DNA from: Chitinophagales bacterium | GTDB taxonomy: Bacteria; Bacteroidota; Bacteroidia; Chitinophagales; Saprospiraceae | NCBI GenBank assembly: GCA_017303475.1 | Contig: JAFLBO010000003.1 | Coordinates: 62,001-126,000, forward strand | DNA length: 64,000 nt | Direction of reading: 5' to 3' | Shown: in pieces, positions 1 through 8,273 of the stretch | Position numbering within the stretch: the first letter of the stretch is position 1 | How the letters are laid out: every line of letters starts with the position of its first letter | Notes under the pieces: model-generated | The model's input: the letters and a program-made list of their open reading frames with translations, nothing else | Databases searched by the model: none | Told to the model about the DNA's origin: nothing | Program-made: the position numbers and the translations under genes

Positions 1-31
1 CAGCTTTTATGGATAAAACTTTACGTTGATT

Positions 32-39
32 TAACTTTG
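32..39 (+). promoter_or_regulatory. Putative -7 box of Bacteroidota promoter
   Basis: The sequence TAACTTTG fits the Bacteroidetes -7 consensus TAnnTTTG and lies about 24 bases before the ATG of the membrane sulfatase. No convincing -33 TTG is visible in the short stretch available. Confidence 0.5.
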
Positions 40-62
40 CGCCGATCCTTTCCCAATAGCTC

Positions 63-2003
63 ATGTTAAAAAATACACAGTCATTTGCCTTCCCATTCCG
101 GTTATTGGGGTTTTGGTTGATCTTTTTTGGGGTATTTCGCTTGTGGTTTGTGCTGTGGTTCAGTCGGTATTGGTCGGAAGATCAGCCAGGAAGTGTTTGG
201 GGCGCGCTTTGGCACGGATTACCGCTTGATATCAGTTTTGCTGCATACTTGGCGGCCATTCCGGTACTCCTTTGGTTGATTGGTATACTACTTGGCCCAA
301 ATCAGTACGCGGGTTTTGATAAGGGTATCAAAGCCTTAAATATTGTGTTTTTCGGCGTTTTTATCTTTGTTTTTGGCGCCAATTTGTTCGTATATGAGGA
401 ATGGCAAACGCCCCTCAACAATCGCGCAGTGGAATATTTCAAAACCCCCAGCGCCCTGCTGGATTCCATGTCGTTTGGGTTCAAAATGGTTTGCCTGGGG
501 TTATACCTGGGCGGTTGCTGGCTGATCTGGAAGGTTTACCGAAAGGTTGTTGGCCAGTCTGCCTATCCCGGCGCAGGCATTTCCCGATGGATGTTTTTAT
601 CGCTTCCGCTATGGATTGGGTTATTGGTACTGGCCATACGTGGAGGACTTGGCGTAATGCCCATCAATGAAAGTGCGGTGTATTATTCCACACATTTGTT
701 TAATAATCATGCGGCCACTAATCCCGGCTGGAGTTTGGGCCACAGTCTGGTGGAAACGCGCTCTACAGAAAACAGGTTTAAAGTAATGCCGGATGAAGAA
801 GCGAAACAGCGCACTGAAAATTTGAAATGGCAGCATCAGGGTGAAATGCACTTTGATTTCAGAAAAACCTCGTTTACGCCAGATTCTGTACCTGTTCAAG
901 CACCTGTAAATCTGGTTGTGCTGATGCTGGAAAGTCATACTGCCCAGGTTATTGAAGAACTCGGCGGTATGAAGGGTGCTTGCCCCAATATGAGCAGCTT
1001 GATTCGTGACGGTATTTTGTTTGAAAACATTTACGGTAGCGGATATCGTACAGACCAGGGTTTGGTTTCGGTGCTGGCTGGCTACCCGGCGCAACCGGAT
1101 CAGAGCATTATTTTGCTGGACGATAAGGCGTCCGGGTTGATTTCCTTGCCCGGTATTTTGAAGGATAACGGCTACCAAAGCATGTTTATGTATGGCGGAG
1201 AACTCACTTTTGCCAACCTGGGACTATGGCTTACGCACCAGCGGTTTGACCAGATTATATCGGAGCGCGATTTTCCGTCGGAGCAAAAAACACAGCGTTG
1301 GGGAGTGGACGACAGATTGATGCTCCAGCGGTTTTTGCAGCAAACCAATGCTTTAAAAGAGCCTTTTATGGCAGCGGCGCTTACCCTGAGTTTGCATCCA
1401 CCGTACGATGTGCCTTTCACCAGCAAGTGGTCGGCACAAACTGATGCAGAGAAGTTTCTGAACAGTGCGGCTTTTGTAGACCAGGCTCTTGGCGAATTTT
1501 TTAGTGTGGCGGCCCAACAGCCCTGGTTTGAGCGCACCATATTTGTGCTGGTGGCTGATCACGGGTCGGCACAGCCGGGTGGGTTTGGTATGGACCGACC
1601 GGAATCCAGGCGTATCCCTCTAATTATATATGGTAAACCACTGCTGGACTCCTGGAAGGGCAAGCGCATCAAAGCGTTCGGAAATCATCACGATATTATG
1701 AACACACTCCTTCCGGTGTTGAATCCGATTAAAAAGGCAAATGCCTCAATAGGACTCTGGTGGAGCCGGAATTTGATAGAACTGGATGAAATGGAGCGTG
1801 TTCATGCCGGATCCAACCCTACATTGGGTTTTGCCTATTACACCAATGAAAACGGTTTAGGGTGGGCAACGCCGAACGGCAAAGGTTTTTATGAATTTAA
1901 AAGCAAGGAGTGGCGTATTTTCGAAGGTCAACTTTCTGAAGAAGATAAGTTGAATGCCCAGGCGTATTTACAAACGCTATACAACGATTTTTTGGCCAGG
2001 TAA
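63..2003 (+). CDS. LTA synthase-like membrane sulfatase family protein
   Basis: An integral membrane protein of the lipoteichoic-acid-synthase/sulfatase-like phosphotransferase superfamily. Several hydrophobic segments fill residues 10-200, and an extracytoplasmic sulfatase-fold domain runs from about residue 280 to 570. Candidate metal or nucleophile positions are E290 (in LMLESH), T330 (in GYRTDQG) and D499-H500 (in VADHG). Such proteins move phosphoglycerol- or phosphoethanolamine-type groups onto envelope glycans. Bacteroidota lack classical LTA, so the acceptor is unknown. The length, 646 residues, is usual for the Bacteroidota subgroup. A TAnnTTTG box lies just upstream. It appears monocistronic. 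Confidence 0.85.
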   Translation: MLKNTQSFAFPFRLLGFWLIFFGVFRLWFVLWFSRYWSEDQPGSVWGALWHGLPLDISFAAYLAAIPVLLWLIGILLGPNQYAGFDKGIKALNIVFFGVFIFVFGANLFVYEEWQTPLNNRAVEYFKTPSALLDSMSFGFKMVCLGLYLGGCWLIWKVYRKVVGQSAYPGAGISRWMFLSLPLWIGLLVLAIRGGLGVMPINESAVYYSTHLFNNHAATNPGWSLGHSLVETRSTENRFKVMPDEEAKQRTENLKWQHQGEMHFDFRKTSFTPDSVPVQAPVNLVVLMLESHTAQVIEELGGMKGACPNMSSLIRDGILFENIYGSGYRTDQGLVSVLAGYPAQPDQSIILLDDKASGLISLPGILKDNGYQSMFMYGGELTFANLGLWLTHQRFDQIISERDFPSEQKTQRWGVDDRLMLQRFLQQTNALKEPFMAAALTLSLHPPYDVPFTSKWSAQTDAEKFLNSAAFVDQALGEFFSVAAQQPWFERTIFVLVADHGSAQPGGFGMDRPESRRIPLIIYGKPLLDSWKGKRIKAFGNHHDIMNTLLPVLNPIKKANASIGLWWSRNLIELDEMERVHAGSNPTLGFAYYTNENGLGWATPNGKGFYEFKSKEWRIFEGQLSEEDKLNAQAYLQTLYNDFLAR

Positions 2004-2032
2004 AGTTGGGTTCGGAAGTTGGATTGCTGGCC

Positions 2033-2113
2033 GTTGGATGTTAGACAGGTTGCTGAATATTGAGCAAAACCAACCTCATTGAGCCCAAGTCCAACTAATG
2101 TCCAACGTCTAAC
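2033..2113. repeat. Heptamer-type repeat words GTCYAAC, both orientations
   Basis: GTTGGATGTTAGAC at 2033-2046 is answered on the opposite strand by GTCCAAC at 2089-2095 and by GTCCAAC then GTCTAAC at 2100-2113. The words have a 7-base period and could form a weak hairpin after the stop codon of the preceding gene. They resemble the GTCYACC heptamers found at 28.3 kb and 39.0 kb. Confidence 0.5.
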
Positions 2114-2151
2114 ATAAATTTTTTTCATAAATTAAAATTCTCACTCATTTC

Positions 2152-2167
2152 TGGCACGGTTTGTGTC
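2152..2167 (+). promoter_or_regulatory. Possible sigma-54-type promoter
   Basis: TGGCACGGTTTGTGTC resembles the -24/-12 consensus TGGCACGGnnnTTGCW. The GG half is perfect, but the -12 GC is GT. It points at the hairpin-rich stretch ending in the terminator at 2249. One key base is off, so this is tentative. Confidence 0.3.
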
Positions 2168-2178
2168 ATATCACAAAT

Positions 2179-2249
2179 AGTGTGTAAGTATTGTTCTCAG
2201 AATTGAAAAATTCTCTGGGGGCGTGGGAAAAGACTCGCGCCCTTTTTTT
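2179..2249 (+). ncRNA. Candidate small RNA, about 70 nt
   Basis: Between the possible sigma-54 promoter and an intrinsic terminator lies a stretch that can fold into two hairpins: AGAATT pairing with AATTCT near 2201-2216, then the terminator stem at 2219-2242. No reading frame of note is present. The neighbouring genes converge here, so the terminator alone could simply serve the upstream sulfatase gene; the RNA is inferred, not shown. Confidence 0.3.
2219..2249 (+). terminator. Intrinsic terminator
   Basis: GGGCGTG pairs with CGCGCCC (one G-U pair) across a 10-nt loop, and seven T residues follow on the plus strand. It ends against the stop codon of the convergent minus-strand gene. Confidence 0.65.
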
Positions 2250-3303
2250 ATGCTCTTCCGGAATCAGCCATCAGTTTCTCCTTGTACTGAAAATATTGAC
2301 GTATAAATTGAAGACCTTCGCGGTGCGGAGTAGGGTAGTGCCCCATTTTTTTCTGGGCTTTGTGCAAGCGGAACAGTAAGCGCCAATGGTGAAAGATATC
2401 CCGATAGGCTCGCCACATGCCATGTCCGGGATCGTAAATATGGGCTGGTTCTCCAAATACGCCATTGAGTTCCATAACCTTGAATTCTGCGCGCTGGAGC
2501 GCTTCCCAGGAGTCTGTTTTCAGGTCAAAACGAGCATATTGCACATCTGGTATCTTCGTGCAAATCTCTTCAAATGCCTGAACCATTTCTGGTGTAATCA
2601 GATGATTGCCATTCATAAACTTGGTGCCCCTCGAATGATTGCCGATAGGTTCCAGCAGCACCTGTTCCCCCTCTGCCGGAATCCGATTAAGCAACCCTGG
2701 AAATTCCTGCTCAAATCTCGGCACCTGAAAAGCTGCCCGCGCCTGTTGAAGCATCAGTGCCCTTATGCTGCTACTGCCGTCACCTTTTACCTGCAAAAAC
2801 TCTTTCAAACAAACTGAAGTAATATCAAAAGCACCGTCCGGGCCAGGAAAACGGTGGTATAAAACCGATGCTTCGAACGGCAGTGTCAGAAATTCCTGAA
2901 GGATAAATCTGGCCGGGTACTGTTGTAAATGCTCGCGCAACTCCAACTCGTTGTTGACCTTTTTAACTAAAAAACCACGTTCACCCACGTCGGGTTTGGC
3001 AATAAGAGGGAAAATTATACCTTTTTGGTCGAGCATAAACAGCACAGACTCGAAAGGTTCATCCTTTTCAACTACCATGGTTTGGGGCAAAATAGCCTCA
3101 GGGAGTTGCAGTAGAATGTCCCACTTGGATTCTCCCATAGCGCCACCAAGAGGAATGGTGGGATTAACGTTGGAAAAGAAAAGCAGGTGCCTAGCACGCG
3201 CGGCAAACCAAAGCCAAAAGCCGTACACAGGGATGTTGGCTAACCACCAGGGATAGTATTCCCATTGAGTCCACCGGGTGATGAAATGCGGTTTGTTCGC
3301 CAC
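2248..3303 (-). CDS. ATP-grasp domain protein
   Basis: A cytoplasmic 351-residue protein with features of the ATP-grasp carboxylate-amine/thiol ligase fold. A lysine-containing strand (IAKPDVGERG) sits near residue 106, the adenine-hinge-like FILQEFL follows near 133, and the metal-binding MELNGVFGEP lies near residue 277. The substrate cannot be told from the sequence. The N-terminus is aromatic-rich (WTQWEYYPWW) but is not a signal peptide. The ATG lies one base after the stop codon of the upstream VCBS gene, so the two are probably co-transcribed and translationally coupled. Confidence 0.7.
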   Translation of the reverse strand: MANKPHFITRWTQWEYYPWWLANIPVYGFWLWFAARARHLLFFSNVNPTIPLGGAMGESKWDILLQLPEAILPQTMVVEKDEPFESVLFMLDQKGIIFPLIAKPDVGERGFLVKKVNNELELREHLQQYPARFILQEFLTLPFEASVLYHRFPGPDGAFDITSVCLKEFLQVKGDGSSSIRALMLQQARAAFQVPRFEQEFPGLLNRIPAEGEQVLLEPIGNHSRGTKFMNGNHLITPEMVQAFEEICTKIPDVQYARFDLKTDSWEALQRAEFKVMELNGVFGEPAHIYDPGHGMWRAYRDIFHHWRLLFRLHKAQKKMGHYPTPHREGLQFIRQYFQYKEKLMADSGRA

Positions 3304-3304
3304 G

Positions 3305-6300
3305 TTATCTGGGTGATTTGTTTACATAAACTGCCGGAAAGGCGTTATTTAAGCCGAAAATGAGTGTTTTTTTATTGCCAGAAGATATAACCGACAAACT
3401 GCGCACATCGCTGCGTACCTGCAAACCACTTTGTGCATAGCCACATGGCTGGAAGGTTTTATTACCCTGATTGAGCCATAATTGTCCGTGGTTTCCACCC
3501 AAATTACCCAGTTTTACCCGCGCATGGGTGCGATTGCCAGCCAATATCAAATCCATCAGGCCATCAGCATTGGCATCCAGACTGGCAATGGCCTGAACTG
3601 GAGCTATTTGTGCTTCTTTAGGAAACGGATGGAAGGCAAATTGACCATTCCCCTGGTTTTCCAGCCAACCTGTTTCCAGGCTCTGCACGGTTAAATGGGT
3701 TGCCGTTTCCATTTGTGCTGCCGTAAGAATATCTCCCACCTGTGCGTCTGCATAATCTTTGAAATAATTGAATTTTTTCCGCAGGTAAGGAAGCTGACCG
3801 GTCAGGTCTTCCAGGGAGGCTAAAGGGTAGGATTTCCCTTGTACGTAATAAAACATCAACGGATCGGGGCTTCCGTTTTTGTCGAAATCATCGCTGTAAA
3901 GCTCCAGCGGCTCTTGCTGCGAAGCCCTCAACTGACTGTTAAGCCCCAAATTGCCGGCCACCACATCCTGGTCTCCGTCGCCATCCAGATCTGTGGCATA
4001 CAAACTGCTCCAAAATCCGCTCAAATACAATGTTTCTGCGGCGCTGAAGGTCCCTTTCTGGTTGTCGTGCCGCTGGATGGGCAACCATTCTCCGGCAGTT
4101 ATTAACTCTGGTTCCGGATCATCGTCGGTTTGTACCCAAACGCCAAGGGTTGCTCCGGCAAACAGCGGGCCCTGACTGAATTTTCCTTTTCCATCATTGA
4201 GCAAAATGTATCCGTTGCCGGTTTTCGGATATTGGCCAGGCAATACCCCTGCACCAACAAACAGGTCCAGGTCACCGTCATTTTCTACATCAGCAGCTTG
4301 CACACAAGATCCTGGCTGACGCAATTCGGGCAAGGCGCCGGCAGCTTTACTCATTGTTCCTTTCCCGTTATTCAGGTATAGCCTGTGCTGCATGGCAGGA
4401 GCATCTGGGGCTACATCGTAACCGCCTGAACACACAAACAGATCCATGGCCCCATCTCCATTGGCATCGAAAAAGACAGCGGCCTGGTCTTCGCAGGCGG
4501 CATCAGCAACAAAAGCGACCTGGGTGGAAGCGCTGAATTTACCTGCGGTGTTTCCCAATAGTAAAACACCGGCCTGCCCTTGCGCGCCTCCTAAATACAT
4601 GTCTTCAATCCCATCTTTATTCACATCGGCAGCGGCCATGGCTGGTCCCATTCGGGAATAAAACCAGGGCAGCAAGGCTTGTTTTTTGAGGTCGTTAGAC
4701 TCGTTTTCCTGGTGTTTGAAAGGCAAAACGTCACTTGTTGCCACAAAAAGGGTAGGGTAGGCCGAAGAGGGGTTGGTTTGTGTGCGCGCCTGTGCGATGT
4801 CTAATTGAAGGGTTTGGTTGGATTTAACGCCTGTTAAAACCTGCTGTTCCATAGTGGGCCAGGTGATGACAAGAGAATCAAGCATGGCAATCGAACCGAG
4901 GCCGAGGGACAACACAGGATCAACCGAAGCCTGGAAGCCCCGCACCGGATTTTGTTCCAGGAAGAATTTCTTGCCACCGCCGTAAGCTAGTATTTGGGCG
5001 CCAATGCCCCAGGGGTTGCCAGGTTTGCCCTTTAGCTGCAACCTAAGCCAGTGATTGTCTGGCTGTTGTTCGGATTTGTTTTCCAGGATGCTGGCGTAAT
5101 CATTGGTGTTGTTGAGCGCTAAATCCAGGTCTCCATCATTATCAAAGTCTGCCCATGCTGCGCTTTGGGTCACCACCGGGGCGCCCAGGCCCCATGCTGT
5201 AGCCTGATTGGAAAATTGCTCGCCATCCAGGTTTTTGAAGAAGTAATTGGCTTCAATGATGGGAGGCATTTTTTGCAAATATTCCTGAAAACCGATGTTT
5301 TTCTCTCCTTTTTGCATCCTCAGAACCTCATCGGCAGTAAATTTCAGGAAATCCATGTTGGTATGGTCGCGTGGATAGCCGTTGCTCACAAACAGGTCGC
5401 GTAAACCATCATTGTCAAAATCAAACAGCAGGGACGACCAACTCCAGTCGGTATTGGAAACGCCGGCCATCTGACCCACTTCCGAAAAAGTGCCGTCGCC
5501 GTTATTGCGTTGCAACATATTCCTGCTGTATTGTTTCCCAAAACCACTGCGCATCATGGTATACACCTTTTCAAAATTGTCGGCGCCGCTGTGCATTTTC
5601 TGCAAATGATTGCCTTCCGGAAGCATATCAAGGGTAACCAGGTCTGGCCAGGTGTCGCCGTTAAAATCGGCAATATCACACCCCATGGAGAACATGGAAC
5701 TGTGGTCTATTCTTTGACTGAGTTCTTCGGTAAACGTGCCGTTATGCTGATTGATAAAAAGGTAGTCCGGCTCATTGAAGTCATTGCCGACAAATATATC
5801 CGGCCAGCCATCCCGATTAATGTCGCAGGTGCTGATGCCCAGACTGAAACTCAGGACGTTAGAGGTGATACCAGCGGCTTCAGTAACGTTGGTAAATGTT
5901 TTACCGCCGTCGTTTCTAAAGAGTTTATTGGTGAATTCAGGGTGTTTTTTGCCTCTGATCTGATAAATGTCCAATGACCCTCTGGAATATTCCACAGTGG
6001 AATGGTTTAACAGAAACAAGTCCAGGTCGCCATCTTTATCGTAATCAAAAAAGGAGGCATGGGTAGAGTGCGCCAGATCGTTCAGGCCATATTCTGCTGA
6101 TTTTTCTTCAAATACAGGCGTTTGTCCACCTTTATTGATGAAAAGCAGGTTGCTCCTAAGGTTGTCAAAGGGGTATCCGGCTCTACAGATATACAAATCC
6201 AACCAGCCATCCTGGTTGATGTCCACCGGAGTAGCTCCTGTACACCAGCCTTCCAGGGCAGCAATACCCGAACTTTGCGTGATGTCTTCAAATACCAATT

Positions 6301-6571
6301 CGCCTTTATTTAGGTAAAGCCGGTTTTTAACCATGTTCCCGGTAAAAACCAGGTCCTGGAGCCCGTCATTGTTGAAGTCGCCAATTGCAGTACCTCCTCC
6401 ATTGTAGAAATACTGGTATTTAAAGATGTTGAAAGTTTCTTTTTCAACCAGGAGGTTTCGGAATTCAATGTTGGTGTGGCTGCGGGGAACCTCCTGAAAT
6501 GCAGCGCCGTGCGGCGAAGAGGTTTGACGGCATGACCAGAAAAGGAGAAGTAAAACAGGTATGTATTTCAT
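3305..6571 (-). CDS. VCBS/FG-GAP repeat lipoprotein with ASPIC/UnbV domain
   Basis: A large predicted surface lipoprotein of 1088 residues. I chose the internal ATG at 6571 because it starts a lipoprotein signal (MKYIPVLLLLFWSC), 14 codons inside the longest frame. At least ten Asp-rich calcium-loop motifs of the FG-GAP/VCBS type are visible (DFNNDGLQDL, DINQDGWLDL, DYDKDGDLDL, DFDNDGDLDL), forming two likely beta-propellers. They are separated near residues 520-590 by an ASPIC/UnbV-like segment (GIGAQILAYGGG). Such proteins often accompany SusC/SusD pairs and are thought to bind glycans or proteins. It lies downstream of susD, behind a terminator hairpin, and directly before the ATP-grasp gene. 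Confidence 0.85.
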   Translation of the reverse strand: MKYIPVLLLLFWSCRQTSSPHGAAFQEVPRSHTNIEFRNLLVEKETFNIFKYQYFYNGGGTAIGDFNNDGLQDLVFTGNMVKNRLYLNKGELVFEDITQSSGIAALEGWCTGATPVDINQDGWLDLYICRAGYPFDNLRSNLLFINKGGQTPVFEEKSAEYGLNDLAHSTHASFFDYDKDGDLDLFLLNHSTVEYSRGSLDIYQIRGKKHPEFTNKLFRNDGGKTFTNVTEAAGITSNVLSFSLGISTCDINRDGWPDIFVGNDFNEPDYLFINQHNGTFTEELSQRIDHSSMFSMGCDIADFNGDTWPDLVTLDMLPEGNHLQKMHSGADNFEKVYTMMRSGFGKQYSRNMLQRNNGDGTFSEVGQMAGVSNTDWSWSSLLFDFDNDGLRDLFVSNGYPRDHTNMDFLKFTADEVLRMQKGEKNIGFQEYLQKMPPIIEANYFFKNLDGEQFSNQATAWGLGAPVVTQSAAWADFDNDGDLDLALNNTNDYASILENKSEQQPDNHWLRLQLKGKPGNPWGIGAQILAYGGGKKFFLEQNPVRGFQASVDPVLSLGLGSIAMLDSLVITWPTMEQQVLTGVKSNQTLQLDIAQARTQTNPSSAYPTLFVATSDVLPFKHQENESNDLKKQALLPWFYSRMGPAMAAADVNKDGIEDMYLGGAQGQAGVLLLGNTAGKFSASTQVAFVADAACEDQAAVFFDANGDGAMDLFVCSGGYDVAPDAPAMQHRLYLNNGKGTMSKAAGALPELRQPGSCVQAADVENDGDLDLFVGAGVLPGQYPKTGNGYILLNDGKGKFSQGPLFAGATLGVWVQTDDDPEPELITAGEWLPIQRHDNQKGTFSAAETLYLSGFWSSLYATDLDGDGDQDVVAGNLGLNSQLRASQQEPLELYSDDFDKNGSPDPLMFYYVQGKSYPLASLEDLTGQLPYLRKKFNYFKDYADAQVGDILTAAQMETATHLTVQSLETGWLENQGNGQFAFHPFPKEAQIAPVQAIASLDANADGLMDLILAGNRTHARVKLGNLGGNHGQLWLNQGNKTFQPCGYAQSGLQVRSDVRSLSVISSGNKKTLIFGLNNAFPAVYVNKSPR

Positions 6572-6611
6572 GGTATCGACCTGGCAAATATAACGCAGTC
6601 TGCTTTTTGGC

Positions 6612-6643
6612 AAAAAAAATGCCTGCGTCCGCAGACGCAGGCA
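6612..6643 (-). terminator. Strong hairpin with T8 between susD and the VCBS gene
   Basis: TGCCTGCGTC (6620-6629) pairs perfectly with GACGCAGGCA (6634-6643). Read on the minus strand it is followed by eight T residues. It would end or reduce transcription after susD and before the VCBS-ATP-grasp pair. Confidence 0.8.
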
Positions 6644-6683
6644 GGTGGAAGTATCACTAAACTACTCTGTAATACCAAGTCTG

Positions 6684-8243
6684 TTAATCAACATCCCACC
6701 AAAGTGGAGTACCACCGGTGTCGGGGCCGCCCAGGCTTTGTACTGCTTTGAGTACTTCTTCCCGGTTGGTTCGATACTCCGGAGCTGGCATGTTGATGCG
6801 CTTGATGCCGGCTTGTGAGTCGATTTTTCCGGCGCTGTTGTTAACCAATACAGGATACAGGCGTGGATAGCCTGTGCGACGGTATTCGGACCATGCTTCC
6901 TGTCCGTCAGGATACATAGCCAGCCATTTTTGGGTAATGATCTGCTCCAGTTTGTTGTCGGTAGAACCGGCATCGTCCCATTTTGGGGAAACGTTGCTGG
7001 CAGGACCGGCATTGTTGGCTGCATTTACCGGATCCACATAGGCTGCAGCGCCGGAATTGCTGGCCAGGTAAGTAGCTGCACTACCCAGACCATATTGATC
7101 AAACGAAGTTTGAACCCCTTGCTCGTACAGGCTTTGTGCAGTGCCACCAGCGCCAGCCCAGCCGCGGAGGGCTGCTTCAGCACGCAGGAAGTACACTTCT
7201 GCAGCTACCATGAGCTGAACTTTGTCTGGGTCAACCAGGGCGGAAAAACCGATATAATCGTCTTTTGCTGCGATGGCTATGCCCTGACGAATGCCTTTCA
7301 AGGTGCCGGGCACAATAGCAGATGCTTCGAAGTATTTCAGTCCGCGAGGATCGTTGAAGCCGGTTAGAATAGATTCCATTGGCGCACCCATACGGATATC
7401 GTTCCAGGCGTTATCCATTACGTTGAGCGGGTGGGTAGAGCCATCAGCTGCAGTTACCAGGAAGTTGCCACTGTTATCCGTAATTACACCAATCGGATGA
7501 GACAGTGCTTTTTCAGCCTGAGTTTTAGCTTCTGCTGCATCTACTTTGGAAATGCGCACAGCCAGACGCAAGCGCAGAGAGTTGGCAAACTGAATCCACT
7601 TGGTGATGTCGCCACCATATACAAGGTCGAATTTGGCGAAATTGGCCTTAGCGTTGGCATCGTCTTTCAGCGGAGTAAGGGTAGCTACTGCTGCGTCCAG
7701 ATCGTCGAAGAAATGATGGTAAGCATCGTGCTGAGAATCGTAAGCTACGCCGCCACCTTCGGTGAGTACACCATAATTGCTGTAAATGATCGGACCGTAA
7801 ATATCGCTCACACGGTGCATGGCGGTAACACGGCAGATCTTTGCCCAGGCATTGAATTCCGGGAAATTCGTGCCGGCATTTTGTTCCATGCGGCGCAGTG
7901 GCGACATAACACTGCCGTATGCTACGTTCCATGGCCATTCATTCCAACCATCTACCAGATCGTAAGTCATGTTGTTGGAGTTACCACGGAATGGTGTAGG
8001 AGGCATCATGTAGCCAGAATAAACGTCGGCAATCAAATTTTGCTGAAGCTGGGTGATCCAGGCCGGCGTGTAAGCATAAATGTTCTGCAGGACTTGCTTG
8101 AATTCTTCACCTACCGGAATGTTCTGCGGACGGAACGGGTCGGTGTTGATTTCCTCAAAGTCCTTGGTGCAACTTTGGATGGTGAGCATACCTGCTGCCA
8201 CCAGCATCAAAGCGCTAAGGAGGAAAATGATTCTTTTTTTCAT
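6684..8243 (-). CDS. SusD/RagB family outer-membrane lipoprotein
   Basis: The glycan-binding lipoprotein partner of the SusC-type transporter encoded just upstream. The N-terminus is a lipoprotein signal with its lipobox cysteine at SC near residue 25 (MLTIQSC), followed by KDFEEINTDP, the usual start of the SusD-like (RagB) alpha-helical TPR scaffold. At 519 residues the length is normal. SusD proteins cap the SusC barrel and hand oligosaccharides to it. The glycan is unknown; the nearby NagB-like fusion hints at amino sugars. The gap to susC is 30 bases, so they share an operon. Confidence 0.92.
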   Translation of the reverse strand: MKKRIIFLLSALMLVAAGMLTIQSCTKDFEEINTDPFRPQNIPVGEEFKQVLQNIYAYTPAWITQLQQNLIADVYSGYMMPPTPFRGNSNNMTYDLVDGWNEWPWNVAYGSVMSPLRRMEQNAGTNFPEFNAWAKICRVTAMHRVSDIYGPIIYSNYGVLTEGGGVAYDSQHDAYHHFFDDLDAAVATLTPLKDDANAKANFAKFDLVYGGDITKWIQFANSLRLRLAVRISKVDAAEAKTQAEKALSHPIGVITDNSGNFLVTAADGSTHPLNVMDNAWNDIRMGAPMESILTGFNDPRGLKYFEASAIVPGTLKGIRQGIAIAAKDDYIGFSALVDPDKVQLMVAAEVYFLRAEAALRGWAGAGGTAQSLYEQGVQTSFDQYGLGSAATYLASNSGAAAYVDPVNAANNAGPASNVSPKWDDAGSTDNKLEQIITQKWLAMYPDGQEAWSEYRRTGYPRLYPVLVNNSAGKIDSQAGIKRINMPAPEYRTNREEVLKAVQSLGGPDTGGTPLWWDVD

Positions 8244-8273
8244 TGTTTATGACAATTTAAGCATGAAAATCAA

